Shown here piece after piece: positions 44,463 through 53,863 of a stretch of 64,000 bases of DNA. Where the stretch lies: the NCBI GenBank assembly GCA_002083635.1, contig MSXP01000008.1, positions 17,930-81,929 of the forward strand, written 5' to 3'. The notes below the pieces were generated by a model that was not told the DNA's origin, did no database searches, and saw only the letters and a list, made by a program, of their open reading frames with translations. Numbering within the stretch: position 1 is the first letter of the stretch; each line of letters begins with the position of its first letter. The DNA is from Proteobacteria bacterium ST_bin12 (GTDB lineage: Bacteria; Pseudomonadota; Gammaproteobacteria; Burkholderiales; Methylophilaceae). The position numbers and the translations under genes were made by a program.

Positions 44463-44513
44463 TTATCTTGCCTGCCTAAAACGGCGGGTATTGCATAATT
44501 AAGTCGTAATCAA

Positions 44514-44888
44514 TTGGTAAAGTTTAGATTACCTAAACAAGCCAAACTATTAAAAACGGATGATTTTTCATCCGTTTTTAATTTGCGAAAACGAATTGCA
44601 AATACGTATTTGGTGATTCGTTTTAAACCAAACAATCTTAATCGTCCTCGTTTAGGTTTGGTGGTTGGGAAAAAAACCGCTAAATTAGCCGTACATCGCA
44701 ATTATATGAAACGCGTTTTACGCGAGTTTTTTAGGTTAAGTCAGCATCAACTGCCGTCGCTAGATTTGGTTGTGCAGGTGCAAAAAAAATTTCAAAAAAC
44801 TGAATTTATGCAAATAAAACAAGAGTTTGAGCAATTAAAGCAAAAGTTAATCGATAAAAACGATGAAAAAATAAACGTAACTTTATGA
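44514..44888 (+). CDS. rnpA: Ribonuclease P protein component
   Basis: Protein subunit of RNase P, which matures tRNA 5' ends. It has 124 residues with the RNA-binding signature RPRLGLVVGKKTAKLAVHRN and the RNxxKR-like motif (RNYMKRVLRE). The start is a TTG at 44514; no ATG is available before the conserved FRLPKQAKLLKTDDFSSV region. Confidence 0.94.
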   Translation: MVKFRLPKQAKLLKTDDFSSVFNLRKRIANTYLVIRFKPNNLNRPRLGLVVGKKTAKLAVHRNYMKRVLREFFRLSQHQLPSLDLVVQVQKKFQKTEFMQIKQEFEQLKQKLIDKNDEKINVTL

Positions 44889-44912
44889 ACAACTGCATAG
44901 ATTAATATCAAC

Positions 44913-45122
44913 ATGACACGTATTTTAGTTGCCTTTATTCGCTTGTATCAAATCGCATTAAGTCCTTTTTTTGGTCAGCAGTGTAGATTCAACCCTAGTT
45001 GTTCGCATTACGCGATTGAAAGTATTCAAAAACACGGTACTTGGTGCGGTTTAGGTTTAACATTAAAACGCTTGTCACGCTGTCATCCTTGGCATGCAGG
45101 AGGTAATGACCCAGTACCTTAA
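44913..45122 (+). CDS. yidD: Membrane protein insertion efficiency factor YidD
   Basis: A 69-residue peripheral membrane protein that assists YidC-dependent insertion. It has the conserved Cys-containing core CRFNPSCSHYAIESIQKHG and C-terminal RLSRCHPWHAGGNDPVP. It lies between rnpA and yidC, its near-universal position. Confidence 0.96.
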   Translation: MTRILVAFIRLYQIALSPFFGQQCRFNPSCSHYAIESIQKHGTWCGLGLTLKRLSRCHPWHAGGNDPVP

Positions 45123-45193
45123 TATTTATTCGTAAATTTCATGAATAAATGCTTTGTTAATTAAACAGATTATAGAAAAAGATTATAGAACCC

Positions 45194-46837
45194 ATGGATA
45201 CACGCCGCTTAATTTTATTTGTTATTTTTTCTTTCTCCATTTTAATGCTGTGGGATGCCTGGCAACAAAAAGCCAATCCTGTTGCTAATACGTCAACTAC
45301 GGCGCAGACAGCTAGCACAGACGCTGCAGCGACAGTTAGTGGCGGCACGGCTAGCGATGTGCAATCAACAGTAAACGATGGCAGTTTTAAGCTAGCCAGC
45401 GGACAGCGCATTAAAGTTAAAACCGATTTATTTGAAGCGGATATTGATACAGTAGGCGGCGATTTACGTCGTTTAGTTTTAAACAAACACCGCGCAGAAG
45501 AAGTCAAAAACGGTAATTTTGTGCTAATGGACGACACCTTTAAGCCAATGTTCTATGTGGCGCAGTCTGGCTTAATGGGCGCAGATTTGCCAAACCATAA
45601 ATCGCAATTCACTACCACAGCTACTGATTACACATTGGCCAATGGTGTTGATAGCCAAGAAGTACGCCTTTCTTGGGTGGGAAACGGTATTACTGTCGAT
45701 AAGATTTACACGTTTCACCGCAATAGCTACGTGATTGATGTGCGCTATCAAATCAATAACGGTAGTGCTGCCGCCATTACGCCCTCTGCTTATTACCAAA
45801 TTGTGCACGATAGTGAATCAAATCAAGGCTCGGCTATGATGCCAACCTTTACAGGCGGTGCTTACTTTACTGATGAAGATAAATTTAAAAAAGTTAAGTT
45901 TGGTGATATGGCCGATCAGAATTTATCTAAAACTACAAAAGATGGCTGGATTGGCTTGATTCAACATTATTTTGCTAGCGCTTGGATTCCTAAAACAGGT
46001 GTAGAGCGTGAGTTTTATACTAAAAAGTTATCAGACAATATTTATGCAATGGGTGTTGTAACACCAAATGCGCCTGTAGCAGCTGGTGCAAGCGCCGAAG
46101 TAGTGGCGCAACTCTTTGCTGGGCCACAAACAGAGCAGGAGCTTAATAAAGCAGCGCCAGGTCTTGAGTATACGGTTGATTATGGTTGGTTAACCGTGAT
46201 TGCTAAGCCATTATTTTGGGTGCTATCAAAAATTTACAGTGTTGTGCATAACTGGGGCGTGGCGATTATTTTGCTGACGGTATTAATTAAAGCAGCGTTT
46301 TTCCCACTCTCTGCTGCTAGTTACAAATCAATGGCGCAAATGCGAGAACTGGCACCGCGCTTGCAAAGTATGAAAGAAAAGTTTGGTGACGATAAACAAA
46401 AAATGCAGCAGGCGATGTTGGAAATGTATCGTACCGAAAAAATTAACCCGATGGGCGGTTGCTTGCCAATTATTGTGCAAATCCCTGTTTTTATTGCGCT
46501 TTATTGGGTGTTGTTAGGTTCGGTTGAGTTGCGTCATGCGCCATTTTTTGGCTGGATTCAAGATTTATCCGCGACTGACCCATGGTTTATTTTACCGATT
46601 TTAATGGGTGCGACCATGATTATTCAAACCTATTTAAATCCTGCACCAACAGATCCTATTCAAGCGAAAGTGATGAAAATCATGCCAGTGGTATTCAGCG
46701 TGTTCTTCTTCTTCTTCCCTGCTGGATTGGTTTTGTATTGGTTAGTGAATAATATCCTATCAATTGCGCAACAATGGTATGTGAACAAAACCATTCACGC
46801 TGCCGCGTTAGCCAAAAAAGGCGTAACAAAAAGTTAG
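45194..46837 (+). CDS. yidC: Membrane protein insertase YidC
   Basis: Inserts and folds inner-membrane proteins, alone or with SecYEG; the F0 subunits encoded 9 kb downstream are known clients of the family. It has 547 residues: an N-terminal helix (LILFVIFSFSILMLW), a large periplasmic beta domain (about 50-330), and the five-helix core with MREL.P....K.KFGDDKQKM and NPMGGCLPIIVQIPVFIALYW (cited by its start NPMGGCLPI). Confidence 0.97.
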   Translation: MDTRRLILFVIFSFSILMLWDAWQQKANPVANTSTTAQTASTDAAATVSGGTASDVQSTVNDGSFKLASGQRIKVKTDLFEADIDTVGGDLRRLVLNKHRAEEVKNGNFVLMDDTFKPMFYVAQSGLMGADLPNHKSQFTTTATDYTLANGVDSQEVRLSWVGNGITVDKIYTFHRNSYVIDVRYQINNGSAAAITPSAYYQIVHDSESNQGSAMMPTFTGGAYFTDEDKFKKVKFGDMADQNLSKTTKDGWIGLIQHYFASAWIPKTGVEREFYTKKLSDNIYAMGVVTPNAPVAAGASAEVVAQLFAGPQTEQELNKAAPGLEYTVDYGWLTVIAKPLFWVLSKIYSVVHNWGVAIILLTVLIKAAFFPLSAASYKSMAQMRELAPRLQSMKEKFGDDKQKMQQAMLEMYRTEKINPMGGCLPIIVQIPVFIALYWVLLGSVELRHAPFFGWIQDLSATDPWFILPILMGATMIIQTYLNPAPTDPIQAKVMKIMPVVFSVFFFFFPAGLVLYWLVNNILSIAQQWYVNKTIHAAALAKKGVTKS

Positions 46838-46843
46838 ATTCTA

Positions 46844-48187
46844 ATGATAGATAGTAAAGACACGATTGCTGCCATTGCCACCGCCAGCGGTGCTGGCGGC
46901 ATTGGTGTTGTAAGAGTTTCAGGTGGCTTAAGCCAATCTATCGCAGCCAATATTTTGGGCGCATGCCCTGCCCCACGCCATGCGGCCTACTTACCCTTTT
47001 TCGATGCTAATCATCAACTAATAGATCGCGGCATCGCGATTTATTATCAAAACCCGCATTCATATACAGGCGAGGATGTTTTAGAGCTTCAAGCGCACGG
47101 CGGCACAGCCTTGATGCAATTATTGCTGGCGCGTTGCGTTCAATTAGGCGCACGTCAAGCAGAACCAGGTGAATTTACTAAGCGCGCTTATCTCAACGAA
47201 AAAATTGATTTAGCACAAGCCGAAGCGGTTGCCGATTTAATTAACGCGACAACGACTGAAGCGGCAAAAAGCGCGACGCGCTCACTATCTGGCGAGTTTT
47301 CCAATAGTATTAATCAAGTATTGGCTAAGCTAATTAACTTGCGAATGTATGTAGAAGCTTGTTTAGACTTTCCTGAAGAAGAAATCGATTTTATTACGCA
47401 AGGCAGAGTAGCTGAAAAATTAGCGACTATTGTGCAGGAATTAAAAACTGTATTTGCAAAAGCCAAACAAGGCAGTCTTTTGCGCGAAGGCATGCATATC
47501 GTTTTGGTTGGCCAACCGAATGTTGGAAAATCCAGCTTAATGAACCAGTTAAGTGGCGAAGAGGTGGCAATTGTCACACCAATTGCAGGTACAACGCGTG
47601 ATTCAATTAAAAGTCATATACAAATCAATGGCTTACCGTTACATATTATTGATACAGCTGGTTTGCGCGACACCGAAGATGAAGTAGAAAAAATTGGCAT
47701 CGCTCGAACTTATCAAGCGCTAGAAAACGCGCAGGTTGCATTATTATTGGTAGATGCAGCTTACGGTATTGGCGAAACTGAGAAAATCGTTTTAAACCGC
47801 TTGCCGCAAGGAATCAGCAAAATTTGGGTGCATAATAAAATCGATGTGACCAAAGAAGCCGCAAAAATTACTCAAATTACAGATGAAACGCATATTTTCC
47901 TTTCTGCCAAAACGGGTGCAGGTATGGATTTATTAAAACAGCATTTGCTCGATATTGCCGGTTATCAGCAAAATGCAGAAGGCGTTTTTATGGCGCGTGC
48001 CAGACATTTGAGTGCATTGTCGCAAGTAGATAATCACTTAACCACTGCGGCAGAGCAAATTAATGCGGCAGAATTAGTGGCCGAAGAGTTAAAATTAGCG
48101 CAAGAAGCGTTGAGCAGTATTACGGGTGAATTCACGCCGGATGACTTACTAGGCGAAATTTTCAGCAAATTTTGTATTGGTAAATAA
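46844..48187 (+). CDS. mnmE: tRNA modification GTPase MnmE
   Basis: With MnmG it adds the carboxymethylaminomethyl group to U34 of certain tRNAs. It has 447 residues: the N-terminal folate-binding domain (TIAAIATASGAGGIGVVRVS), a helical domain, an inserted G domain (GQPNVGKSSLMN, DTAGLRDTEDEVE), and the C-terminal CIGK motif with the catalytic Cys. It is followed by an intrinsic terminator. Confidence 0.97.
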   Translation: MIDSKDTIAAIATASGAGGIGVVRVSGGLSQSIAANILGACPAPRHAAYLPFFDANHQLIDRGIAIYYQNPHSYTGEDVLELQAHGGTALMQLLLARCVQLGARQAEPGEFTKRAYLNEKIDLAQAEAVADLINATTTEAAKSATRSLSGEFSNSINQVLAKLINLRMYVEACLDFPEEEIDFITQGRVAEKLATIVQELKTVFAKAKQGSLLREGMHIVLVGQPNVGKSSLMNQLSGEEVAIVTPIAGTTRDSIKSHIQINGLPLHIIDTAGLRDTEDEVEKIGIARTYQALENAQVALLLVDAAYGIGETEKIVLNRLPQGISKIWVHNKIDVTKEAAKITQITDETHIFLSAKTGAGMDLLKQHLLDIAGYQQNAEGVFMARARHLSALSQVDNHLTTAAEQINAAELVAEELKLAQEALSSITGEFTPDDLLGEIFSKFCIGK

Positions 48188-48214
48188 GCGATATATAAAT
48201 CGTAAAGCAGAAAC

Positions 48215-48240
48215 AAAAAGGCGCTTAAAGCGCCTTTTTA
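48215..48240 (+). terminator. Intrinsic terminator of mnmE
   Basis: AAAAAGGCGC and GCGCCTTTTT with a 5-nt loop, 28 nt after the mnmE stop. It is symmetric, so it may also serve the converging DUF2853 gene. Confidence 0.9.
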
Positions 48241-48288
48241 ATATAATGGTTAACACCTAAAACTGGTTAATTTTTAAACTTTACCAAT

Positions 48289-48618
48289 TTATTTAACAAA
48301 ATTACCCAATAAATTGTATTTCTCAGCCAACAAATAATAAAAAACTAAGCGAGATTTCATGCGATCTTCTTTCATTTTTACGCATACTTCTTCAATCGCC
48401 GCATCCAATGCTGTATCGCTTTGCGTTAAGCCCAATTTTTTCTTTAAAAAATTTTCGCGTACTGTCGCCTTTTCAGCCGCATCACCGCAAGAAACATTGC
48501 GTGAATCTTGTTTTGATAACACTAGTGCGTATGTTCTCGCCATGCCTTGCAGCGCTCCCTCATGTACAGATGAAGTATATTTACCAAGCGCATCTTTATA
48601 TTCTTGAATATCGGCCAT
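48289..48618 (-). CDS. DUF2853 family protein
   Basis: A small soluble helical protein of 109 residues (110 from the earlier of two adjacent ATGs). The layout matches DUF2853: IQEYKDALGKYTSSV at the start, then VRENFLKKKLGLTQSD with the family's invariant KKLGL, and DRMKSRLVFYYLLAEKY at the end. AGGAG lies 6 nt before the second ATG (48618), which is preferred. It points against its neighbours, between mnmE and mnmG. The function is unknown. Confidence 0.8.
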   Translation of the reverse strand: MADIQEYKDALGKYTSSVHEGALQGMARTYALVLSKQDSRNVSCGDAAEKATVRENFLKKKLGLTQSDTALDAAIEEVCVKMKEDRMKSRLVFYYLLAEKYNLLGNFVK

Positions 48619-49018
48619 CATTTTCTCCTAAACTAATTTGTAAAGATTAAACTTACTGATTGTTAAGTAAGGGTTTACCGCTAGGCTTCATGCAAGCCAC
48701 CTAATCGGCATATCATAAATAGTTCTTTCCGCCTTATTTTGATATGTAGCGCATTAACATATTCGCTCCCGTTACTATAGGCGCGTCGTTAGGTGTGGTC
48801 AAGAGATGCCGTTGTAAAGAATTGTGATATGTTTCACGTGAAACATCATTAAAACTAAATCATAAAAATTAGCTCAAAAATTAGTGTTAAGTCGCTTTAT
48901 CTGATTGTTTTTAAATGACTTAACACCTTGTTTGCAGTAAAATCTCATTCTTTGCATTATTTACTGCAAAACTTAACACTAAAAAATGGTTAACTTTTTA
49001 AAATATAAGCTTAATTAA
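48619..49018. other. Intergenic region with a parS site upstream of mnmG
   Basis: A 400-nt gap without a gene. It contains a perfect parS and three copies of the octamer CTTAACAC (one inverted at 48884-48891, two direct at 48919-48926 and 48972-48979). The promoters of mnmG and of the divergent DUF2853 gene must lie here; I see no consensus pair that I would place with confidence. Confidence 0.6.
48830..48845. other. parS site 2 (perfect)
   Basis: TGTTTCACGTGAAACA, a 16-of-16 match, in the gap upstream of mnmG and 2.8 kb before the parA-parB pair. Confidence 0.94.
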
Positions 49019-50941
49019 ATGAATTTTCCCAATATTTTTGATGTAATTGTGGTGGGCGGTGGTCATGCAGGCACAGAGGCTGCATTGGCGGCTGCACGCA
49101 TGGGGCAAAAAACGCTTTTATTAAGCCACAACATTGAAACGCTTGGTCAAATGTCTTGCAACCCCAGCATTGGCGGCATTGGCAAAGGCCATTTGGTGAA
49201 AGAGATTGACGCGCTTGGCGGTGTAATGGCGCAAGCGACGGATATTGGGGGTATTCAATTTCGTATTTTAAATTCATCCAAAGGCCCTGCCGTACGCGCC
49301 ACGCGCGCGCAAGCTGACCGTATTTTGTACAAAGCGGCTGTGCGCCATAAATTAGAAAATCAACCCAATTTGTGGTTATTTCAACAAGCGGTGGATGACA
49401 TTATTTTGGATGGAGATCGTGCCGCGGGCGTGGTAACGCAAATTGGCTTGCGCTTTAAATCGAAAAGCGTGGTGTTAACCGCAGGTACGTTTTTAGGCGG
49501 TCTAATTCATGTGGGATTACAAAATTACAGCGCAGGTCGCGCAGGTGATCCACCAGCAATTAGTTTAGCTGCAAGATTACGCGAAATTGGTTTGCCAGCA
49601 GGTCGATTAAAAACCGGTACACCTCCGCGTATCGATGGCCGCACCATTGATTACAGCGTGATGTTAGAACAACCAGGCGATAACCCTGCGCCAGTATTCT
49701 CATTTATGGGTAATGTGGCGCAACATCCACAACAAGTGCCATGCTGGATTACACACACCAATGAACGTACGCACGATATTATCCGCAGCGGTTTAGACCG
49801 CTCGCCGATGTATACAGGCGTGATTGAGGGTATTGGCCCAAGATATTGTCCGAGTGTAGAGGATAAAATCCACCGCTTTGCCGATAAAGAATCGCATCAG
49901 TTATTTTTAGAGCCAGAAGGCTTAACTACGAATGAAATTTACCCTAACGGAATTTCAACCAGCTTGCCGTTTGATATCCAGCTTGCGTTAGTGCGCTCGA
50001 TTAAGGGTTTAGAAAACGCACATATTCTGCGCCCAGGCTATGCGATTGAATATGATTATTATGATCCGCGCAGTTTGAAATCCAGTTTAGAAACCAAAAG
50101 CGTGCAAGGCTTATTTTTTGCGGGCCAAATTAACGGCACCACAGGCTATGAAGAAGCGGCGGCGCAAGGTTTATTAGCTGGCGCCAATGCCGCTTTGTAT
50201 GTGCAGGGCAAAGAGTCTTGGTGCCCTGCCCGTGACGAAGCGTATTTGGGCGTGTTGGTGGATGATTTAATTACCACGGGCGTGACAGAGCCCTATCGTA
50301 TGTTTACGTCGCGTGCTGAATATCGTTTGCAGTTGCGTGAAGATAACGCCGATATGCGTTTAACCGCCAAAGGCAGAGAGCTTGGCTTGGTGGATGATGA
50401 ACGTTGGGCCGCGTTTGAGAAAAAACTAGAAGCGGTTTCGCGTGAGCAAGAGCGCTTGAAAAAGACTTTTGTACAAATAGCCACAGATGATGTTTCACGT
50501 GAAACGCAAGCCGCTATTTTGGGTAAACCAATAGAGCATGAATATAGCTTGTTTGAATTATTGCGTCGCCCAGAAGTGAGCTATGAGGGTATGTTGAGTT
50601 TGGGTGAATTAGGCATGGGTGAGCTTGGTGATTCTGTGCGCGAACAAGTGGAAATTGCCGCGAAATATCAAGGTTATATCGACCGCCAAAAAGACGAAAT
50701 TGCCAAACAAAAAGGCAGTGAAAATATTAAGCTCGCAGATTTGGATTATGCTGATGTACACGGTTTAAGTATAGAAGCGCGCCAAAAATTGACACAACAT
50801 AAACCAGAAACAATCGGTCAGGCAGGTCGTATTTCGGGCATTACGCCAGCGACTATCTCATTATTGCTGGTGTATTTAAAACGTAAACATAAAAAACAGG
50901 CCAGCCAAAACAGTATTAATTCTGACACGCAAGCGGCATGA
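49019..50941 (+). CDS. mnmG: tRNA U34 carboxymethylaminomethyl synthase MnmG (GidA)
   Basis: FAD-dependent partner of MnmE in wobble-uridine modification. It has 640 residues with the FAD loop GGGHAG at 13-18, the CNPSIGGIGKGHLVKEID signature near 47-64 containing the first conserved Cys, and the GTPPRIDGR segment. A parS-like palindrome lies inside the frame near residue 491, where it encodes VSRET. It overlaps rsmG by 4 nt. Confidence 0.97.
   Translation: MNFPNIFDVIVVGGGHAGTEAALAAARMGQKTLLLSHNIETLGQMSCNPSIGGIGKGHLVKEIDALGGVMAQATDIGGIQFRILNSSKGPAVRATRAQADRILYKAAVRHKLENQPNLWLFQQAVDDIILDGDRAAGVVTQIGLRFKSKSVVLTAGTFLGGLIHVGLQNYSAGRAGDPPAISLAARLREIGLPAGRLKTGTPPRIDGRTIDYSVMLEQPGDNPAPVFSFMGNVAQHPQQVPCWITHTNERTHDIIRSGLDRSPMYTGVIEGIGPRYCPSVEDKIHRFADKESHQLFLEPEGLTTNEIYPNGISTSLPFDIQLALVRSIKGLENAHILRPGYAIEYDYYDPRSLKSSLETKSVQGLFFAGQINGTTGYEEAAAQGLLAGANAALYVQGKESWCPARDEAYLGVLVDDLITTGVTEPYRMFTSRAEYRLQLREDNADMRLTAKGRELGLVDDERWAAFEKKLEAVSREQERLKKTFVQIATDDVSRETQAAILGKPIEHEYSLFELLRRPEVSYEGMLSLGELGMGELGDSVREQVEIAAKYQGYIDRQKDEIAKQKGSENIKLADLDYADVHGLSIEARQKLTQHKPETIGQAGRISGITPATISLLLVYLKRKHKKQASQNSINSDTQAA
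50491..50506. other. parS site 3 within mnmG (15 of 16)
   Basis: TGTTTCACGTGAAACG differs from the perfect palindrome at the last base only. It lies inside the mnmG coding sequence, read there as part of the codons for Asp-Val-Ser-Arg-Glu-Thr. It is 1.1 kb before parA. Confidence 0.85.
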
Positions 50942-51558
50942 GTCAGGCGGCACTATTAGCGCAAGGTATTGCCAGCATGGGTTTGGCAGTATCAGATGAA
51001 GCGCAGCAAAAATTGCTAGCCTATTTAAGCTTGCTGCAAAAATGGAATAAGGTGTACAACCTAACAGCGGTGCGCGATCCATTAGAAATGGTGACTTTGC
51101 ATTTGCTAGATAGCTTAAGCATATTGCCGTTTGTGAGTAGCAAAAATATTTTAGATGTAGGCAGTGGTGGTGGATTGCCGGGTATTGTGCTGGCTATTTG
51201 TAAGCCTGAGCTGCAAGTAACCACCATTGATACGGTGCAGAAAAAAGTGATATTTATGCGCCAAGTCAAGGGTGAGTTAGGTTTGAATAACTTAACGCCT
51301 GTGCACGCGCGGGTAGAAAATTTTAAGCCTGATGTGTCTTTTGAGGTGGTAATCTCGCGCGCATTTTCAGAGATTGGCTTATTTATTGAGTTAACTCAAC
51401 ATTTGATTGAAAAAAATGGCCAATGGCTTGCCATGAAAGGCGTGATGCCAGCGACTGAATTAGAAGGCTTAGTGATGCAACCAGTGAATATTCTGCCGCT
51501 TAAAGTGGCGGGGCTTGATGCACAGCGGCATTTGCTGGTGTTTAAAAATAGTATTTAA
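50938..51558 (+). CDS. rsmG: 16S rRNA G527 methyltransferase RsmG (GidB)
   Basis: Methylates N7 of G527 in 16S rRNA using S-adenosylmethionine; loss of the enzyme gives low-level streptomycin resistance in other bacteria. It has 206 residues with LQKWNKVYNLTAVRDP near 30 and the SAM loop LDVGSGGGLPGIVLA. Its ATG overlaps the mnmG stop (ATGA), so the pair is translationally coupled. Confidence 0.96.
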   Translation: MSQAALLAQGIASMGLAVSDEAQQKLLAYLSLLQKWNKVYNLTAVRDPLEMVTLHLLDSLSILPFVSSKNILDVGSGGGLPGIVLAICKPELQVTTIDTVQKKVIFMRQVKGELGLNNLTPVHARVENFKPDVSFEVVISRAFSEIGLFIELTQHLIEKNGQWLAMKGVMPATELEGLVMQPVNILPLKVAGLDAQRHLLVFKNSI

Positions 51559-51599
51559 ACTGACGTACTTAACCCTACAAATAGCGCAAAAAATTATCG

Positions 51600-52388
51600 A
51601 TGAAAATATTAGCGATTACCAATCAAAAAGGCGGCGTGGGTAAAACCACAACCTGTGTGAACTTAGCAGCGAGTTTAGCGGCTAATAATCAAAAAGTATT
51701 GCTAGTGGACTTAGACCCGCAAGGCAACGCTAGCACAGGTAGTGGCATCGATAAAGCACATCTTAAATACAGTATTTACCATGTATTAATCGGTGAAAAA
51801 ACTCTAAAAGAAGTGATTGTTAAAAGCGAAAAAGGCGGTTTTGATATCGCACCATCTAATCGCGAATTGGCTGGCGCAGAGGTAGAGTTAGTAAATGAAC
51901 TGGCGCGCGAAACGCGCTTAAAGCAAGCGCTGTTAAAGGTGAGCGATTATGACTATGTGTTATTAGACTGCCCCCCTGCCCTCAATTTGGTGACAGTGAA
52001 TGCGCTAACCGCCGCTGATACGGTGATGATTCCCATGCAGTGCGAATACTATGCCTTAGAAGGCTTATCTGATTTGGTAAATACCATTAAAAAAGTACGC
52101 GCGCATTTAAACCCAAAATTAGAGATTGAAGGCTTATTACGCACCATGTTTGATAATCGAAATATGCTGGCCAATCAAGTATCGGCACAGCTAGTCAGCC
52201 ATTTTGGCGATAAAGTGTATAAAACAGTGATACCGCGCAATATAAGGTTAGCAGAAGCACCTAGCTACGGCTTGCCAGTATTGGTATATGACAAATCTTC
52301 CAAAGGCGCAGTTGCTTATATAGAGTTGGCAACCGAAATTATTCATAAAAATCCGCGAATTATTGGAGCAAGCATTCAAAATGGTTAA
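51600..52388 (+). CDS. parA: Chromosome partitioning ATPase ParA (Soj)
   Basis: Deviant-Walker ATPase that moves ParB-parS complexes and so segregates the origin. It has 262 residues with KGGVGKTT at 10-17, DLDPQGNAST, and DCPPALNL as Walker B. It is coupled to parB by an 8-nt overlap. The chromosomal ParA type is supported by its place after rsmG near oriC. Confidence 0.97.
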   Translation: MKILAITNQKGGVGKTTTCVNLAASLAANNQKVLLVDLDPQGNASTGSGIDKAHLKYSIYHVLIGEKTLKEVIVKSEKGGFDIAPSNRELAGAEVELVNELARETRLKQALLKVSDYDYVLLDCPPALNLVTVNALTAADTVMIPMQCEYYALEGLSDLVNTIKKVRAHLNPKLEIEGLLRTMFDNRNMLANQVSAQLVSHFGDKVYKTVIPRNIRLAEAPSYGLPVLVYDKSSKGAVAYIELATEIIHKNPRIIGASIQNG

Positions 52389-53229
52389 ATTAAAAGGTTT
52401 AGGGCGCGGCTTAGATGCTTTGCTGGCAAACGATGAAAGCGAAGCTCAGGGCGACGCGCTAATGATGTTGCGCGTGAATCAGTTACAACCTGGTAAGTAT
52501 CAGCCCCGCTCTTATATGGATGACGCCGCGCTGCAAACCTTGGCAGAATCTATTAGCAGCCAAGGTATAATGCAACCGATTTTAGTGCGTAATGTCGGTG
52601 CTGACAAATATGAAATCATTGCTGGTGAGCGCCGCTGGCGCGCTTCGCAACTAGCAGGCTTGGCAGAAGTACCCGTATTGGTGCGTGAAATCGCAGATGA
52701 ATCAGCCCTTGCGATGGCGTTGATTGAGAATATTCAGCGTGAAAACTTAAACCCTTTAGAAGAGGCGCAAGGCATTAAGCGCTTGATTGATGAATTTGCG
52801 ATGACGCACGAAAAAGCGGCCAGCGCGGTTGGTCGTTCACGTGCGGCAGTTTCTAACTTGTTGCGCCTTTTATCTTTGTCGTCACCAGTGCAAGAAATGC
52901 TAATGCATAATAAGCTAGATATGGGGCATGCCAGAGCATTAATTGGCCTAGATGCCGCGCAACAAATTATGTTAGCCAATAAAATCGTGCAGCAAAATTT
53001 ATCAGTGCGCGATGTTGAAAATTTGGTGAAAAAATTAGCGCAAACTAGCGCGCCTGCAACACACAAAACCACGGTGAATCACGACGTTTTAGCCCTGCAA
53101 AACACGTTAAGTGAAAAAATCGGTGCCAGTGTAAATATTTCGGCCAAACAAAACGGCTCGGGCATGCTTAAAATTAGCTACGCCAATTTAGATCAGTTAG
53201 ATGACATTATTCGTAAAATGACGCGCTAA
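52381..53229 (+). CDS. parB: Chromosome partitioning protein ParB (Spo0J)
   Basis: CTP-dependent clamp that loads at parS. The ATG at 52381 gives the standard MVKLKGLGRGLDALL start; a TTG at 52363 would add an unconserved six residues. The CTP-binding motif ENIQRENLNPLEEA follows GERRWRASQLAG, with a helix-turn-helix (VGRSRAAVSNLLRLL) after it, and a dimerisation tail. It has 282 residues. Its targets are the three parS sites in this window. Confidence 0.96.
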   Translation: MVKLKGLGRGLDALLANDESEAQGDALMMLRVNQLQPGKYQPRSYMDDAALQTLAESISSQGIMQPILVRNVGADKYEIIAGERRWRASQLAGLAEVPVLVREIADESALAMALIENIQRENLNPLEEAQGIKRLIDEFAMTHEKAASAVGRSRAAVSNLLRLLSLSSPVQEMLMHNKLDMGHARALIGLDAAQQIMLANKIVQQNLSVRDVENLVKKLAQTSAPATHKTTVNHDVLALQNTLSEKIGASVNISAKQNGSGMLKISYANLDQLDDIIRKMTR

Positions 53230-53360
53230 GTGTTTCATTTTGCGCGAAACTTGTTGTAATACTTGCACTTAGCACTTGACTAAAAACGCGTAATAATTCA
53301 AAATCGCGGACTTTGCTGATAAGCCCATTTCAATCAAGCTGAAATGATAAGAAAACAGAA

Positions 53361-53765
53361 ATGACAGAAGAGCGAAATTCAACTTCAGGCTTAGATTCAA
53401 ACAAAGTTTTTAGCAAAATGTTGCAATGGCAGTTGAGTGCAACTCTAGTTGTAATGCTGGTTGCATTTATTGTGTCGGGCGTGCATGCGGCAATTTCAGC
53501 GCTGGCAGGTGGATTATCAGTCACAATAGGCGCGTATTTCGCGTCTAAAATTGCACAGCGTAGTAGTAAAGAAGCCGCAACAGTATTGGTTAATTTGCTC
53601 AAAGCAGAAGCCGTGAAAATTGTGATTATCGTTGTGCTGCTATTTATTACGTTTAAAGTGTATAAACAATTAGTGCCATTTGCGCTGATTGCAGGGTTGG
53701 CAGCTGCGGCTTTATTTTCAGGCGCAGCAATGAGTAAGCTAGATAAAACAGAATTAGAAATATAA
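53361..53765 (+). CDS. atpI: ATP synthase accessory protein AtpI
   Basis: A 134-residue membrane protein with four hydrophobic helices, placed immediately before atpB as AtpI usually is. AtpI helps assemble the c-ring or carries magnesium in other bacteria and is not essential. The sequence is loosely conserved in this family, so the call leans on position and topology. Confidence 0.85.
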   Translation: MTEERNSTSGLDSNKVFSKMLQWQLSATLVVMLVAFIVSGVHAAISALAGGLSVTIGAYFASKIAQRSSKEAATVLVNLLKAEAVKIVIIVVLLFITFKVYKQLVPFALIAGLAAAALFSGAAMSKLDKTELEI

Positions 53766-53863
53766 AAATATAATCAATAAGATTTAAAGTTAAGCAAGAC
53801 TTAACACTTAAAAATAGACTAAAACTTTAATCATTAAACGCCTAATGGGCAATTCGGATTGAT

